Of a stretch of DNA of 64,000 nucleotides, positions 1 through 12,211 are shown in pieces. The position numbers were made by a program, and so were the translations under genes. The DNA comes from Molossus alvarezi. Its lineage: Eukaryota > Chordata > Mammalia > Chiroptera > Molossidae. The DNA lies in the NCBI GenBank assembly GCA_037176705.1, contig CM073891.1, positions 49,726,571 to 49,790,570 on the forward strand, read 5' to 3'. The notes beneath the pieces are model-generated. The model was not told where the DNA came from, searched no databases, and saw only the letters and a program-made list of their open reading frames with translations. Positions within the stretch are counted from its first letter, which is position 1; every line of letters starts with the position of its first letter.

Positions 1-145
1 GTGTGTATAAAAACATTTACCACCTCCAAGTAAATATTACAGTTTGATACAATATGTAGAATAGTTACTTTTAGGCAGAACCATATTTTCTTTCTATATT
101 ATTAGTCTTAATAATAGTGGCTTTTCTTGTTGTTATTTGTCTATC

Positions 146-419
146 TTTTTGTTAATCCTCACCCCAAAACACTTTTTTCATTGATTTTTAGAGAGCATAG
201 AAGGGGAGGAAAGAGAGAGAGAAAGAGACAGAGACAGAGAGATTAGACATTGACATGAGAGAGACACATAACTGGTGTCTCCTGCACACCCCCGGCTGGC
301 TGGCACGAGATTGAACCTACAACCCAACCTACAACCCAGGGACATGCTCTTGACCAGAAATCCAACCCGCGATGGTGCTCAAGCCTATGTTTTAATTGCT
401 GAGCCACACCAGCCAGGGC
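146..419 (-). mobile_element. Ves SINE, old, mixed tail type
   Basis: Reverse orientation: a decayed AATCCTCACC tail and an ATTGATTTTTAGAGAG stretch stand together, then GA-rich body, GACATTGACATGAGAGAG, and the head ending GAGCCACACCAGCCAGGG. A local duplication (AACCTACAACCC twice) lies at 315-338. No clear TSD. Confidence 0.88.
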
Positions 420-711
420 AATAATGTTTTTATTAAAAGCAGTATATGTAACTATAATACAAATATATTATATAGATTCTCAACTGTTTTAAATAATATT
501 TTATACCTAAATGGTAGCTAATATTCAAGATCCCCCCAAAATAGTGGTTTTTGTTGTAAATATTATACGACAAACAGCAAAGCTAGTCTAAATATATCAG
601 ATTATCAGATTCAAACATATATATGGAGAGAGAGAGAGAGAAAATTATAAGAGGCCTGAAAAATACAGAAGTGAATATTTAGCTCATTAAAAACGGTTTT
701 TAAAAGAGGAT

Positions 712-1175
712 TGTAGTGGGTTGAATAATGGTCACCCAAAGATATCCTGATCTCTGGAACCTGTGAATATTACCTTACGTGGTAAAATTATTGCAGAAGA
801 GAGTGCCTGAGTTATTTCAGGTGGACCCTACATGCCTTCAGGAGTCCTTATGAGAGAGGCCAGGGAGATCAGATACGTGCTCAGAGGTCCATGGCCATGT
901 GAAGATGGAAGCAGAAAGAGAGATCTGAAGATGTTATACTGCTGGTTTCAAAAAAGGAGAAAGGGCCATGCCCCAAGGAAGATAGCTCCGGAGACCTTAA
1001 GAGGAAAGGAATGGAATCTTCCCAGGAGCCTCTAGAAGGAGTACAACCCTGCAGACCTTGATTTCAGCCCACTAATAGAGGTTGGACTTCTGGCTTCCAG
1101 GACTCTGAGAGAATACATTTTTGTTATTTTAAGACACCATATTTGTGGTTACTGCAATCCTAGGGAACGAATGTA
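712..1175 (+). repeat. MaLR-like solo LTR relic
   Basis: Begins TGTAGTGGGTTGAATAATGG and includes AAAGATATCCTGAT, CCTGTGAATATTACCTTA, GGAGTCCTTATGAGAG, CTGGCTTCCAGGACT and a degenerate 3' end near GAACGAATG. Layout and wording match mammalian MaLR (MLT/MST-type) LTRs. No internal region or partner LTR is seen. The 67-codon open frame at 832-1035 is incidental. The family name is from memory of the consensus. Confidence 0.6.
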
Positions 1176-2608
1176 AAGACTTTCTAAGCACAAAGGCAAA
1201 AGGAAATTGATAAAACAAACAAACACACATTTGATTACATAATATCTTACACTTATTTATGCCAAAAATAAAATAAAATACAAACTGTTAGTATTGCTTT
1301 GTTACAAATATAACATAAGGTTAATAATCCATATATATGTTAAAAACAAACAACACCATTATTATAGCAAGATTATTTCTAAAATAAGAAGTTCAAAAAA
1401 AAATACAAAAATATATTTAATGTTAATCCTGAAAGGCAGTAAAATAGATGCAAATAAGTGAGTTAATATATTTTTTGCCCTTAAATTGACAAAAAACCCC
1501 AATGCTTATTTTTTGTAGTTTAAGAGGGTATGATAAATTAAACACTATCATACTCTTTTCATAGGAGAAATGACATCTTAAAAAACAGCTTGACATGTAT
1601 AAGAACTACAAGTAAGTATTGAATTTGATCCTGTAATTTAATATCTAAAATTGTCTTAAGGAAGTCATCACGATGACTTTTACAAGGTTATTTATCAAGT
1701 GCTATTTTCAAGTGAAAGTGATAGAAAATAATCTTAACGTCAATAATAGATTAGATCTATAATTACTGCAAAATGACACAATGCAATATAATTATAAATT
1801 GTGGTTTTTAAGTATAATTAATGACAGAAATGATTTTGGTGGCAAAATTTGGTGACATGAATGCTTGAGGGAAAAAAGACTAAAATATCAAACTATACAA
1901 TGTATGAAAAAATTTGTAAGAAGTAAAACAAATCAACAAAAATATATTTTTAGAGTAAACATAAAAAGACATTCTCAAATTTTTAAAGTAATTCTGAGTG
2001 GTTACTAGTTTTCATATTTTTAATTTCCAGAGATTCCACAGTGAGCTTTGGGGGTGTTAAAAGTTTTAAAATAAAAGTATTTAACTTTACAGAAAAAATT
2101 ATATATCATGAACTCAGATATCCAGCATCAAGATTAAACCAACACGAACATCTTGGCATCTTTGATCTTAATCTCTTCAGCATATTTTAGGTTTTAGAAA
2201 AATGAAAAAAAGTAACTATATAAAAAACATAGCAATTGGGAAAAAAGTTATCTGATTTTTAAACAAAATACATTTTAATAACAAAACTCTTCAGTTAAGA
2301 AGTAAGTCAATAAAGAGTGATACAATATTCTAACATACAACAGAACATGTTGACTGGCCAGTCAGTAAAGGAAGGAAAGGAGGGAAATATCTGCAAGCTG
2401 TGAATAAAGAGCTGTTCTGCCTCCTAAAATCTTTGAATAAACTCTGTGAGCCCCAGACTCAAGCCCCAGCACACTCCATGGTCACCGCCTCCACCTGTCT
2501 GTCCAGAGAATGTGGCTGCCCAGAAAGCCTCCGTTTTCGAACAACTTAAAAACTACACATGTGCATTGGCTCAGTATTTAGAAGGTAAAATATGCGTTGA
2601 GTTTAAAT
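1176..2608. other. AT-rich non-coding DNA, nothing recognised
   Basis: Very AT-rich, no long open frame and no repeat family that can be named. Confidence 0.6.
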
Positions 2609-2620
2609 TATTTCCTCAAG

Positions 2621-2833
2621 TCTGGCCAGTGTGGCTCACTGGTTGAGCATCAACCCATGCATCAAGAGGTCGCCAGTTCGATTCCTGATCAGGGCACATG
2701 CCCAGGTTGTGGACCCAATCCCCAGTGGGGGGCATGCAGGAGGTAGCCAATTGATGTTCTCTCTCATCGATGTTTCTCTCTCTCTCTTCCCCTCCCTTCC
2801 TCTCTGTAAAATCAATAAAGGAAGAAAAAAACT

Positions 2834-2874
<41 letters not shown>

Positions 2875-2878
2875 ATAT
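2621..2878 (+). mobile_element. Ves SINE (AATCAATAAA-tail type) with (AAAT)n tail
   Basis: Head TGGCCAGTGTGGCTCACTGG, B box GTTCGATTCC, body AATTGATGTTCTCTCTCATC, CT-rich stretch, AAAATCAATAAAG, then a tail grown into an (AAAT)n microsatellite (2840-2878). An imperfect TSD TATTTCCTCAAG / TATTTCATTAAG lies at 2609-2620 and 2876-2887. Confidence 0.94.
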
Positions 2879-2887
2879 TTCATTAAG

Positions 2888-4454
2888 ATCTTTTAGACAT
2901 AATTTATCTTCTAGATTACATCTGCACAAATGAATGAACTAGCTCCCTTATAGTTGGGAAAACAAAGAGATGCAGTGAACCACTTTCTGCTTTGCATTGG
3001 GCAATATAGTCATTTCCTTGTCCTCATCCGATAAATAAATACATACATACCCTTACATGCTACCTGTCTTTATCACTTTAGGATAGAAGCTGGAATTTGT
3101 GGTCTCTTTTCCGGTAAATGACAAACATACCTAACACTTAATAAATACAAGTAGTCCTAGATTTCTGATGTCCATTTTCCCCCTCCAATTCTCTCTTTCT
3201 CTTTAAATAATTTACAGTCTGTTTTTACAAAGACTGTTAATATTTTATCTGAGAGAAAATTATATAAATGGAATTTAAAGAGAATGTCAAATGTTTGAGC
3301 ACACCATTCTGACAAATTAAGTACAAAAGCTGTGCACCATCCGTGTGTGTGTGGTGTGCTCCAGCAGGCAAATACTTCACAACAACAAACATGAACTGTG
3401 AGATGTTAATCTTTTGCTGGGGGGTTGTGGCATGTGGTCAAGTAAATATTTTACCATAAACTGAATACTCACTTGTCTTTCTTGAGAGTCAGCAGATATA
3501 AATTTAGGTTCCTCTAGAATTTGTCTCTAGTTATTCTGCCTAAAGATAAAAACTGCATTCTTTAGCTCCATTATGTACAAGAGTTAACATATTTTTCAGA
3601 CACATGTTTCAATAAACTACATGTCAACGATTGTTTATGGTGGTAAAATTTCTCTTTAAGCATAACAGCTAAAAAAATCTCACTCTTCAATGTCTTCTAT
3701 TTTTTTAAAAATTTATACAGTGTGTGTTGGGAAGGTCTTCACTTAGGAGACACTACAAAAAGTTTCCTTAAGGCTTATAACAGTCCAGTGTACCCACTAT
3801 AAGGAAGTGTAGGGCTTCAAAAGACAAAAGAAAAAACTGCTCTCAGAGTGGCTGGTCCCGCCCCACTGGCATGATCTGGGTCAGAGCAAGGCCACATTTG
3901 GCCCTACGCAATGCAAGCTCTAACCTCATGGGGAATAGGAAACCCTGGGTGTGTCTATATTTGGCAAATCATGTGCAACATTTAACACAGCTCAGTTTAT
4001 TTTCCCTTTTCTATTTAGCAGGAATAGGGTGCTTCTCTATACTTTATTGAATTCCAGTCTTGAGGGTCCTCAAAGGAGCCATATCCGCCCCTCCCCTTCT
4101 GCTACTGTACCTGAAGATTGCCTGCCCATCATCTAGGGGATCTTGGAAGGAGCTGTTCCTCAAGTTCACTTCCTGTTTCATTAACCCTGTACACTGACAC
4201 TTTTCCATTAGCTTAAGGCAGGGGGGTATTTGCTCAGAGTAGTAGTTAAGACCAATCTGGAAAAGGAATTCAGTTAGAAGGGGACTTGTGTTGGTCACAG
4301 TCCACTTTTTTTCCCCCAATGTTGCCAGCACATGCTGACACAGTCACATCCAGATCTCCCATTTCCCATGGCGGTGGATCCGATGTGTTTCCAGACACCC
4401 ATGATTCAGTAAATGGGATGTCAACTTGTTGCTAGGGCTAAACTGTTATTCTTT
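2888..4454. other. Non-coding DNA, no feature recognised
   Basis: Mostly AT-rich. A more GC-rich patch at 3840-3955 has no open frame or known repeat. Confidence 0.55.
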
Positions 4455-4468
4455 AAGAATACAATTAG

Positions 4469-4589
4469 CATCCTGGCCAGTTTGGCTCAGCAGTTGGCGC
4501 ATCTGCCTGCAGACCAAAGAGTCCTGGGTTTGGTTCCCGCTAGGAGCTCGTACAAAAACAAACAAACAAACAAAAAAAACAACAAAAAA
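4469..4589 (+). mobile_element. Minimal SINE: Ves-like tRNA head plus A-rich tail, with TSD
   Basis: Head only (about 85 bp: TTTGGCTCAGCAGTTGG, GCAGACCAAAGAGTCCTGGG, B box GGTTTGGTTCCCGC), ending at GTAC and followed by an (AAAC)n/A-rich tail. The TSD AAGAATACAATTAG / AAGAATACAATCAG sits at 4455-4468 and 4590-4603. The Ves body is absent. Same subfamily as 30792 and 53643. Confidence 0.85.
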
Positions 4590-4689
4590 AAGAATACAAT
4601 CAGAAAAACTTTTTAAAAAAATTAGTGATAAAACCTAATATTCCATGTTACTTAAGAAGACATAATTCCAGGTCTGATGTCATGTAATA

Positions 4690-4915
4690 TATGGAAAGAG
4701 AAGTGAATTTGAGCCTGCTTCCAACTCTTACTAAATATTAGGTCATGGGCAAATCACATAATCTGTGGGGATCTTTTAGTTGTCCTTTGTCAAATGTCCT
4801 TCTACGTTACATATATTACCTCTACTTAGAAATCAAGTGAGATATTGAATGTGAAAATGATTTGTAGAAAATAATTTGTAGAAAATGATCGGTACATGGA
4901 AGTCTTCTGACTCTG
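4690..4915 (+). repeat. Probable MIR SINE remnant
   Basis: GGGCAAATCACATAATCTGTG and the following order of weak similarities fit the MIR core region; strongly diverged. Confidence 0.45.
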
Positions 4916-6677
4916 TGCCTGGTTTTCTTTCTAACTGACCATGTTCAAACAAACATAAGTAATATTATTATTTCATTCAACGAGGCTGAGTTTTTCCAGC
5001 CTAATCCAAAATTATAGACTTCTCAGAGGTCCTTAGATATCTTTTTACAAAAGAGAGAATACTATAATCAGTTATTGGCTCAATATATTAATACTATTGT
5101 GCTGTGATTTTTAGTGAAAAAAAAGTATATAAAAACATAATTTAGCATAAAAGGCAATTTATTATATATCACTTTTTTTAGAGATATTTTTAAAGTCACA
5201 TTTTGATTACGTTAATACTTCTTTTGGTATCTTTGTTAAAAACAAACAAAAAATAAAACACCATTATTTAACTGTTTAATTGCTTCCACTTTGTTTGGGA
5301 AACTTAACCTCAATTTAACCTTTGTGGCTACTGTGCAAGTCAAAAATCAAATGACTTTGACGATCTCAGTCCCAGAATAATAAACTCTTTGGGGGCTTTA
5401 AGCCCCTTTACCTTTAACAGGGGGAACTAAGCAGTCTTCAACTTGTTTGTGTTCGTTGATTGATAATGAGCAGTTTCTCTGTCTACATCTGTGTGGGACT
5501 ATGTGAGGTCTGCTCTAGCCTGCTGGGAATTGAGAGGAGGGAGAGGCAATCACAGTGGGTTTAAAAAATTGTTCTATAGATGACATTTGGAGGCAAATAT
5601 TTTGGCCACAGGCCAATATGATTTTTTTTTTTTTTACCTCTAAAACAAGCTTGGCACTTTACATTTTCATTTTAATCTGTTTTCACAATTCAATATAAGT
5701 TGACAGTTCACTATTTCTAAGTAATGGAACCTTTCTTCAAATGGCTATCTCTACCAATAGGTTATTTTAAAAATACGTGATGAAGGAAAAATTCCAGACT
5801 TAGAGTATTTTATTCTGATTTCATCACTTGGTACCAAATCTATTAGGAATTAACTCTTACTTGGGAATTATGGAATATTTGGTTCTTACCTTTGTTTGCT
5901 GTTTAATTTAGCAAAAATGCCCACGGCCAAGATGTAAGATAATTTCCTAAAAACTTAAATACTTCTTATTAAATGGAGGTGAGACAGTAGTGGCAAATTC
6001 ATAAAGCTTACTCTTCCTGTAAGAGTTTTCTTATCATAAGAATTTCACAATATAAATAGGTTCAAAGGTACCAATGCCTTTGAAGTCATTTATGCAACAG
6101 GAGAAACATATGTCAATTTTAACATATTATGGCTTTCATAACACTATTGATTTCTTTATTATATACAACTGGCTATCTTTAATTCGCTCAGTGTTATAGC
6201 TCATTGGGTTTTTCAGGTACATTGATTAAAATGGAAAGTGTCATTTGCTGATACAAGGTGCTATGCTTTGATAAGTAATCAGGAGAGCAGCTGGGTTAGA
6301 TTTCTGACTGAGAAACAACAGGTTAGCAGCCAGGAGGGCTGATTTACATGATTGGGAGCCAAGAGTCTGTTTCCAAGCGGACAGGAGGACTGGAAGCCAG
6401 TACACATGGTCAGAAGAACTGACTCCAGGAAAAGCATGTTCTCATTTATCCTTAAGTGAGGACATCTATGCTTAAGTGAAGACAGGGAGACTGGTTTTGA
6501 GCCAGAAGGCTGACTCAAGAAAACTATATTTCTTTATAGTTTGAAAGGCTATCCACAGAGCAGAGGTCCCACAGAAACCATGCTATACATCGAGTGACCA
6601 CTCCAGTACTCTTTAAACAAAACTTATTATTATGTGACTCATCCAGCTTCACCACATGATGGGCTTCCCCAGAGCAG
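4916..6677. other. Non-coding DNA with one short palindrome
   Basis: No genes seen. GGGGCTTTAAGCCCC (5392-5406) is an inverted repeat with 7-bp arms. 6260-6540 is more GC-rich and echoes motifs such as AGGAGGACTGG and AGGGAGACTGG, family unknown. Confidence 0.5.
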
Positions 6678-6686
6678 TAAAATAAG

Positions 6687-6954
6687 ATGTTTTTTTTTTT
6701 TTTCTGTTTGTTTTTTAATTCTCACCCGAGGTTATTTTTCCACTGATTTTTCAGATAGAATGGGATAGAAGGAGGAAGAAAGAGACAGAAACATCAATGT
6801 TAGAGAGACACATTGATTGGCTGCCTTTTGCATGACCCTGACTGTGGCCAGGGATTGAACCTGCAACCGAAATACACGCCCTTGACCAAGAATCAAACCT
6901 GCAACTCTTAGGTCCATGGGCTGGTGCTCTAACCACCGCTCAGCCAGCCAGGGC
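6687..6954 (-). mobile_element. Ves SINE, mixed tail type, with TSD
   Basis: Reverse orientation: poly(T), TCTCACCCGAGG hairpin tail, ACTGATTTTTCAGATAG, GA-rich body, head ending GCTCAGCCAGCCAGGGC. The TSD TAAAATAAG lies at 6678-6686 and 6955-6963. It carries both the hairpin tail and a trace of the AATCAATAAA-type end. Confidence 0.93.
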
Positions 6955-7321
6955 TAAAATAAGTCTATTTTAATCCTCAAGGCAACTGGTAAAATTTCCT
7001 GGGTTGCTTCCTCTGTATGATTCTTGCAAGAAAGAGGGGTTCTCATCTGATCTAGAATAACAAAAGAACCGAGACTTTCTTTTTGAACTCTTGTGAGCTG
7101 CTACTTAGATGATGAGAGCAGATACAATTTAAAACAATCGCAATAAAGAAATGTGATTCAAGTTCTGCAAAATGAAATAAACCAGTGCCATAGAACATAT
7201 CAAATATTTGTTTCTGGTATTGAGAATAGAGAAATTTCTTTTTACATCCTGAAAAATTTGATATTACATGTCCTTACAATAAATAAAACCGTAAGAATAA
7301 TATGTTTTTAAAATACTTTCT

Positions 7322-7525
7322 AGCCTGGTTGATGTGGCTCAGTGGTTGAGCATCGACCCACGAACCAAGGGGTTGCTGGTTCAATTCCCAGTCAGGGCAC
7401 ATGCCCGGGTTGTGGGCCAAATCCCCAGTGGGGTCATGCACGAGGCGGCCAATCGATGTTCTCTCATCAATGTTTCTATCTTTCCCTCTCCCTTTCTCTC
7501 TGTCTAAAATCAATAAAGAAAATAT
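7322..7525 (+). mobile_element. Ves SINE (AATCAATAAA-tail type)
   Basis: Head GATGTGGCTCAGTGGTTGAG, B box GTTCAATTCC, AATCGATGTTCTCTCATC, CT-rich part and AAAATCAATAAAGAAAA. No TSD recognised. Confidence 0.93.
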
Positions 7526-9050
7526 AATAATATTCTATAATTCAAGAAAAATACTCTACAGAGGGGTCAAAATGCTATGCAACTCTTTTAATATTCAGAT
7601 TAATCTAAGATTAGATGCTAGAGATCTAAAATAGAAAGTAAATATTCCAAGCAATCCTCTTCCCTGAATGTCATTGTTCTTTGTGGAGATTTTGATAAGT
7701 ACTGAGCAGGAGTAAGCTCAGCATTAGACCCCTTGACTGTTAGCTGCTAGGCAGTGATTCTGATTGCTGCAAAATATGGTATCATATAATTTAACATTCA
7801 GTCATGTGCAGATAGATAATCATTTATGAAAGATAAAAGATGGAAAAAACATTCACACTCAAGTAAAAGAATAGCAATTTCCACAAACCACAGAATAACA
7901 CAGAAGAAATGAGATTATCTTTCCAGATGTGGTATTGACTCTGCTGTACTATATACAGCAAAATGGTCTGCACATCCCAGCTTCATTGTGGAAAGCAAAG
8001 TCTCTTTCATAAGTTATGCACCTGTCAGAAAAATTACTGCTTACCAAGATAGTTCCTTAATTCTTGAAGTCCATTAATCATTTATGAAAACCAAATTGCC
8101 CCATATATATAAATTAGAAATACTAGTTCTCGCCTACAGAGTAATTCAGGATGACAAATAAATATTGGGAGCCTCTGATATAAAAATAAAGATATATTAG
8201 ATGATATAAAATAAAATACATTATTTTACTCTCCTATCCATTTTCAGAAATTGCATTATACAAACTTATCAATTTATTTTAAAATGCTAACCGTGTGAAA
8301 TTGCACAGAAGAGCATGGTTCTGAAAGCTTTAGTAAATATTTCCTTTCTGCTTACGTAACTTAGAGTTAATTATGCTTTCTACAAAGGTCAATATATTTG
8401 TAAATGCAAATTCTTGTAATGAATATTATATGGATCTTATAACATTAATTAAATCATGCAGTAAATATTTACTGAAAACCTACCATGAGAGGCTTGAAAG
8501 TACAGAACTAGAAAAACAAATCTAGTCCCAGACCTCACACTGCACAGAGTTTCTAGTCTGGTAGAGAGAATGTCCAAAAAACCAGAGTATAATAAGGTTG
8601 GAAATGTGTCTACTAGATCAAGTGACCTAGTTTTTACTTGTTTGCAACTTTATAAAATCAGTTTTGTAGAGACAAAAATTGTGTAAGGTAGATATAGATA
8701 TGCAATTTACATTTTATATATGCATGTATGTATATTACACATTATAGTTAGATATAGATATAAACATATGTATTACACAGGCCTATGTGAATTACACATG
8801 TTTTATATATAAATACATGTATGCGTAGATCTAGATTATATATGTAGATACTTAACTGTGAAAGGAAGAATGGAAAAAGGAGGGTAGTAGCTGGAAGGGG
8901 GTGTGGGATCCAGGAAGTTTTATATGGAAGACACTTGCTATAAAATAAGAAGAAGAATTATCCAGTAAAGAAGTACGAATTCAAATTATAGGAGTAAAGC
9001 TATATAAAACAGAGTGAGGGCTACAGGAGGAAATAGAAAATGAGGCCCAA
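7526..9050. other. Non-coding DNA; AT-rich tract and an L2 scrap
   Basis: Apart from the L2 remnant (8455-8605), 8690-8850 is a cluster of TATATA, GATATAGATAT and ATGTATGTATAT words. Nothing codes. Confidence 0.55.
8455..8605 (-). repeat. L2 LINE 3' remnant
   Basis: TATTTACTGAAAACCTACCATG followed by a fragment like 'cagacctcacac...agtttctagtctggtagagag' matches the reverse complement of the conserved L2 3' region. Confidence 0.6.
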
Positions 9051-9317
9051 GCCCAGCTGGTGTGGCTTAGTGGTTGAGTGTCCACCCATGCACCAAGAGG
9101 TCGCCGGTTTGATTCGTGGTCAGGGCACATGCCCAGGTTCTGGGCCTGGTTCCCAGTAAGGAGTGTACAGGAGGCGGTCAATTTGTGATCTCTCTCATCG
9201 ATGTTTCTCTCTCTCTCTCCCTCTGCCTTCCTCTCTCTCTAATGTCAACAAAGAAAGAAAAAAAGAAAAGAAAAGAAAAGAAAAGAAAAGAAAAGAAAAG
9301 AAAAGGAAAAGAAAAGG
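9051..9317 (+). mobile_element. Ves SINE with (GAAAA)n tail
   Basis: Head GCCCAGCTGGTGTGGCTTAG, B box GTTTGATTCG, TCATCGATGTTTCTCTCTCT, CT-rich stretch, then a tail expanded to about twelve GAAAA units (9250-9317). Open frames here are tail artefacts. Confidence 0.93.
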
Positions 9318-10429
9318 AGTCCCAGAACACAATTTGAATAGGAGGAAGAAAACATCATCTGTATCAAGAGGGAACAACAAAATTATAAGTGATGAGATAG
9401 TTATATTTATCCAGTAGGTGACAGCAAGTTGAGATAGTTTTCATTCAGTGGTTATTATTTTCTCCATTGCAGTAGGTAGCTAAACTATCTCCGAGAGTTA
9501 GAGATGGAGGCAGGGAAAGGCTGTAAGTGAGAAAGATAAGTACAGTTTGAAATGGCTGCTGTGGCGAACTGCAGGCAATGCCGATGAGGAAAACCGAGCG
9601 TCACTGGGCAGCATCAGGTCCTGGCTGCTGCCGGTCATTCTGAACCTGTACTGGTACTAACGTTCCCTGTTCTGTCGTTTTCTCTAGCAGTGCTGGCGGA
9701 GGCATGGAGATGACAGGCAGTTCGGATGATCCAACGCTGGGATTTGGCAGAAAGACGCAAAGGAATTCAGTGGGCCTGGGAAAATGAGGTATTAATCCTC
9801 ATAGTGGATTATAAACTAAACAAGGACGTTGTAAAAAAAAATGAAAGAAAGAGATAACAATTGAGAAAATAGAAGCATCGGGCTCTTGAATGGGTGGATG
9901 GGAAAAGAGAATGGAGCTGCGGTGCTGAGAATAGCTGACCGAGAGTGCCAGAGGAGGAGGCCGGAGGAGATTTAGTTGTCTCAGCCCTTCATTCCCACCC
10001 CTTCTGGTGATGACAGGCCCAAATGTGACTATGAGATTTAGTCACTGAAGTCCAGTCAAGTGGAGATGAGACAAAGGAAGTGAAAGAGTGGGTTTGTCAG
10101 CTGAGCAAACACAAAGACATTTAATTTGCATAAAATAGCAATAAAATTTGGATGGGAAATTAAAAAAAAAAAGGTGAGTTGGGTACTCAAATTTTCAGTA
10201 AATAACAAGAAATAATTTAAAGGTCAGTAAAACTAATTAGAAAAAAAGAATGAAGGTAGATAGAGCTCATTGCATGGCCTAAAATTAGAAGGGTTTATAT
10301 CTAAGGGTTGAGGTGCAATAATGGCTTAGGGACTTCCCTGAGAATTGAAATCAGAGGACAATGGCCCATAATATTCCAATGTGAATTTTAAATAATATTC
10401 ATTTCATGAAAATCTTTACATCTAGATAT
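9318..10429. other. Unassigned sequence with a GC-richer segment
   Basis: 9540-10080 is clearly richer in G and C than its surroundings and contains CpGs, but has no long open frame and no repeat I can name. Confidence 0.5.
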
Positions 10430-10446
10430 CTCTTCTTCAAACATTT

Positions 10447-10656
10447 AAAAACATTTTTTTTTCTTTATTGATTTCAGAGATAGAGGAAGGGAGAAGGAGA
10501 GAAAAACAGAAACATCAATGAGAGAGAACATCGATTGGCCACCTCCTGCCTGTCCCCCACTGGGGATCTGGTCCACAACCTGGGTGTATGCTCTGACCAG
10601 GAATCGAACTGGTAACCTCTTGGTCAACACTCAACCACTGAGCCACACGGGTCAAG
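10447..10656 (-). mobile_element. Ves SINE (AATCAATAAA-tail type) with perfect TSD
   Basis: Reverse orientation: TTTATTGATTTCAGAG tail, ACATCGATTGGCC, head ending CACTGAGCCACACGGGTCAAG. The TSD CTCTTCTTCAAACATTT is perfect over 17 bp (10430-10446 and 10657-10673). Confidence 0.96.
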
Positions 10657-10689
10657 CTCTTCTTCAAACATTTTTAAAACAGTTATTTT

Positions 10690-10915
10690 ATTTTGCAAAT
10701 TATAAAGTACATATATTTTGTGTCAGCTAACCAATCTTTACAAAATGAACGTACCACATAACCACACCCAATCAAGGTATAAAAGATTATCAGGGCCCAG
10801 AAGCTTGCCTCATGCTCTCTCCCAGTCACTACCCACCCATATACACAGGTAATTACTAATCTAGCTTTTATTTATTTTTGAATGCTACTAGGAATAGTTT
10901 GACCATGTCTACTGG
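10690..10915 (+). repeat. Probable old L1 3'-end fragment
   Basis: Word order such as GAACGTACCACATAACCAC, ATCAAGGTATAAAAG and CCAGTCACTACCCACCC resembles 3' regions of ancient L1M elements. Family from memory; diverged. Confidence 0.4.
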
Positions 10916-11279
10916 CCTACATATATGTACCAAAAGACACTCATATAAGGTTCATGACAGCATTATTTCTAATAGCTTTCTTCAAAATTTAATAAAGTAA
11001 AATTTGGCAAATATTTCATCTATGAAGCATGTATGTCTTGTCAAGTTCTATTTTCACTGCTGGGGCAAAGTCAAAGTGAAGGGTAGACAGAATTCAGATG
11101 AAGCTCTGAACCTTTAACCTGAACATAGATCATCATGAAGTGAAGTACCCAGGGGCATTATGGACCTGGCATGGGCAAGGCTTGGCTCAAGGTGAATAAT
11201 ACTATAACAAATAAAAAGAATTCATATTTTTGAACATTTGTCATAATATAGACATTCTTTGAGTAGCTGCATGTAAATG

Positions 11280-11440
11280 GCCTCCATTACCTTCACAATT
11301 ATTTTGTAAGGTTACATTCTTTTGCCTCCATGTTCCAGCTGACTAACCTGAGGCACACAGAAGTGAGATTGGGGAAAGCTTACTCCTTCTCCACCTAGAT
11401 TTTCCATCCAAACCATCTGTACTCAAAGGCAACACTCTTG
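11280..11440 (-). repeat. Probable MIR SINE remnant
   Basis: ATTACCTTCACAATTATTTTG ... CTGACTAACCTGAGGCACACAG fits the reverse complement of the MIR core. Confidence 0.5.
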
Positions 11441-12187
11441 GCCAAGCTCCTTCCACACTGAACCTTGACCTTTGTGCAATGATTGTAGAATTGTAACTAG
11501 AAGTGCGCACGAACACATCTGGCACACTATAGGAACTGTGTTGAAATTTAAAACCCGAGCAATTACCTAAATTTATAGTCTTTGGTGAATATCTCTGAGG
11601 TCTACATTCTCCCATCTCATTGGTCTAACCTAGAAAACTTCACAGGTTGATCTCCTCTGTGTCCCTGTATTATTTCCATTGATTGCAAAACTCCTACGAT
11701 TGTATTTTGAGTTCACATTCATTATCAGTCTCATTACGAGAACAAGAAAGAGAGAGACTGTGTAGAGTTTAGTAGCTATACCAAAACACTTGCAAAAATA
11801 AAAACAGAAACATTCTGTAATGTTTTACTGCTGTTTTCTGATCCTTTATACAATTGCCAACTGGTAAAATAGGCAAGACTTTTAAACTTGTAATATCCTT
11901 TTTATTGTGATGGCAGATGAAACAATCCTGCTTTTATCACTTTTTATTTAGCTTTATGGAGTATCTAGAGATTTATAATCTTTTCCCAAAGAACAGGAAT
12001 AAAATGCAACATGCACTTAGCATTTGGAGTTTTTAGAACAACATGTGGGTTACGGGGGTGACAATGATGATGTGATGATGGCAACATTGCCTTTAGAGCT
12101 AAGTGTATGACGGTTTTGTACATTTTCACTCCCTTAACTTACTTAAGTGTATACAGAATGTAAAGAAAAACTATAAATGTGACTCCT

Positions 12188-12211
12188 TTTTTTTTTTTTT
12201 TTTTTTTTTTT
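12188..12211. repeat. Poly(T) run
   Basis: An uninterrupted T tract of about 23; it could be the tail of an unrecognised element, but no body is visible beside it. Confidence 0.8.

Noticed and set aside
832..1035. 67-codon frame in the LTR
   Set aside because: LTRs of MaLR type do not code here; the frame has no domain and random length.
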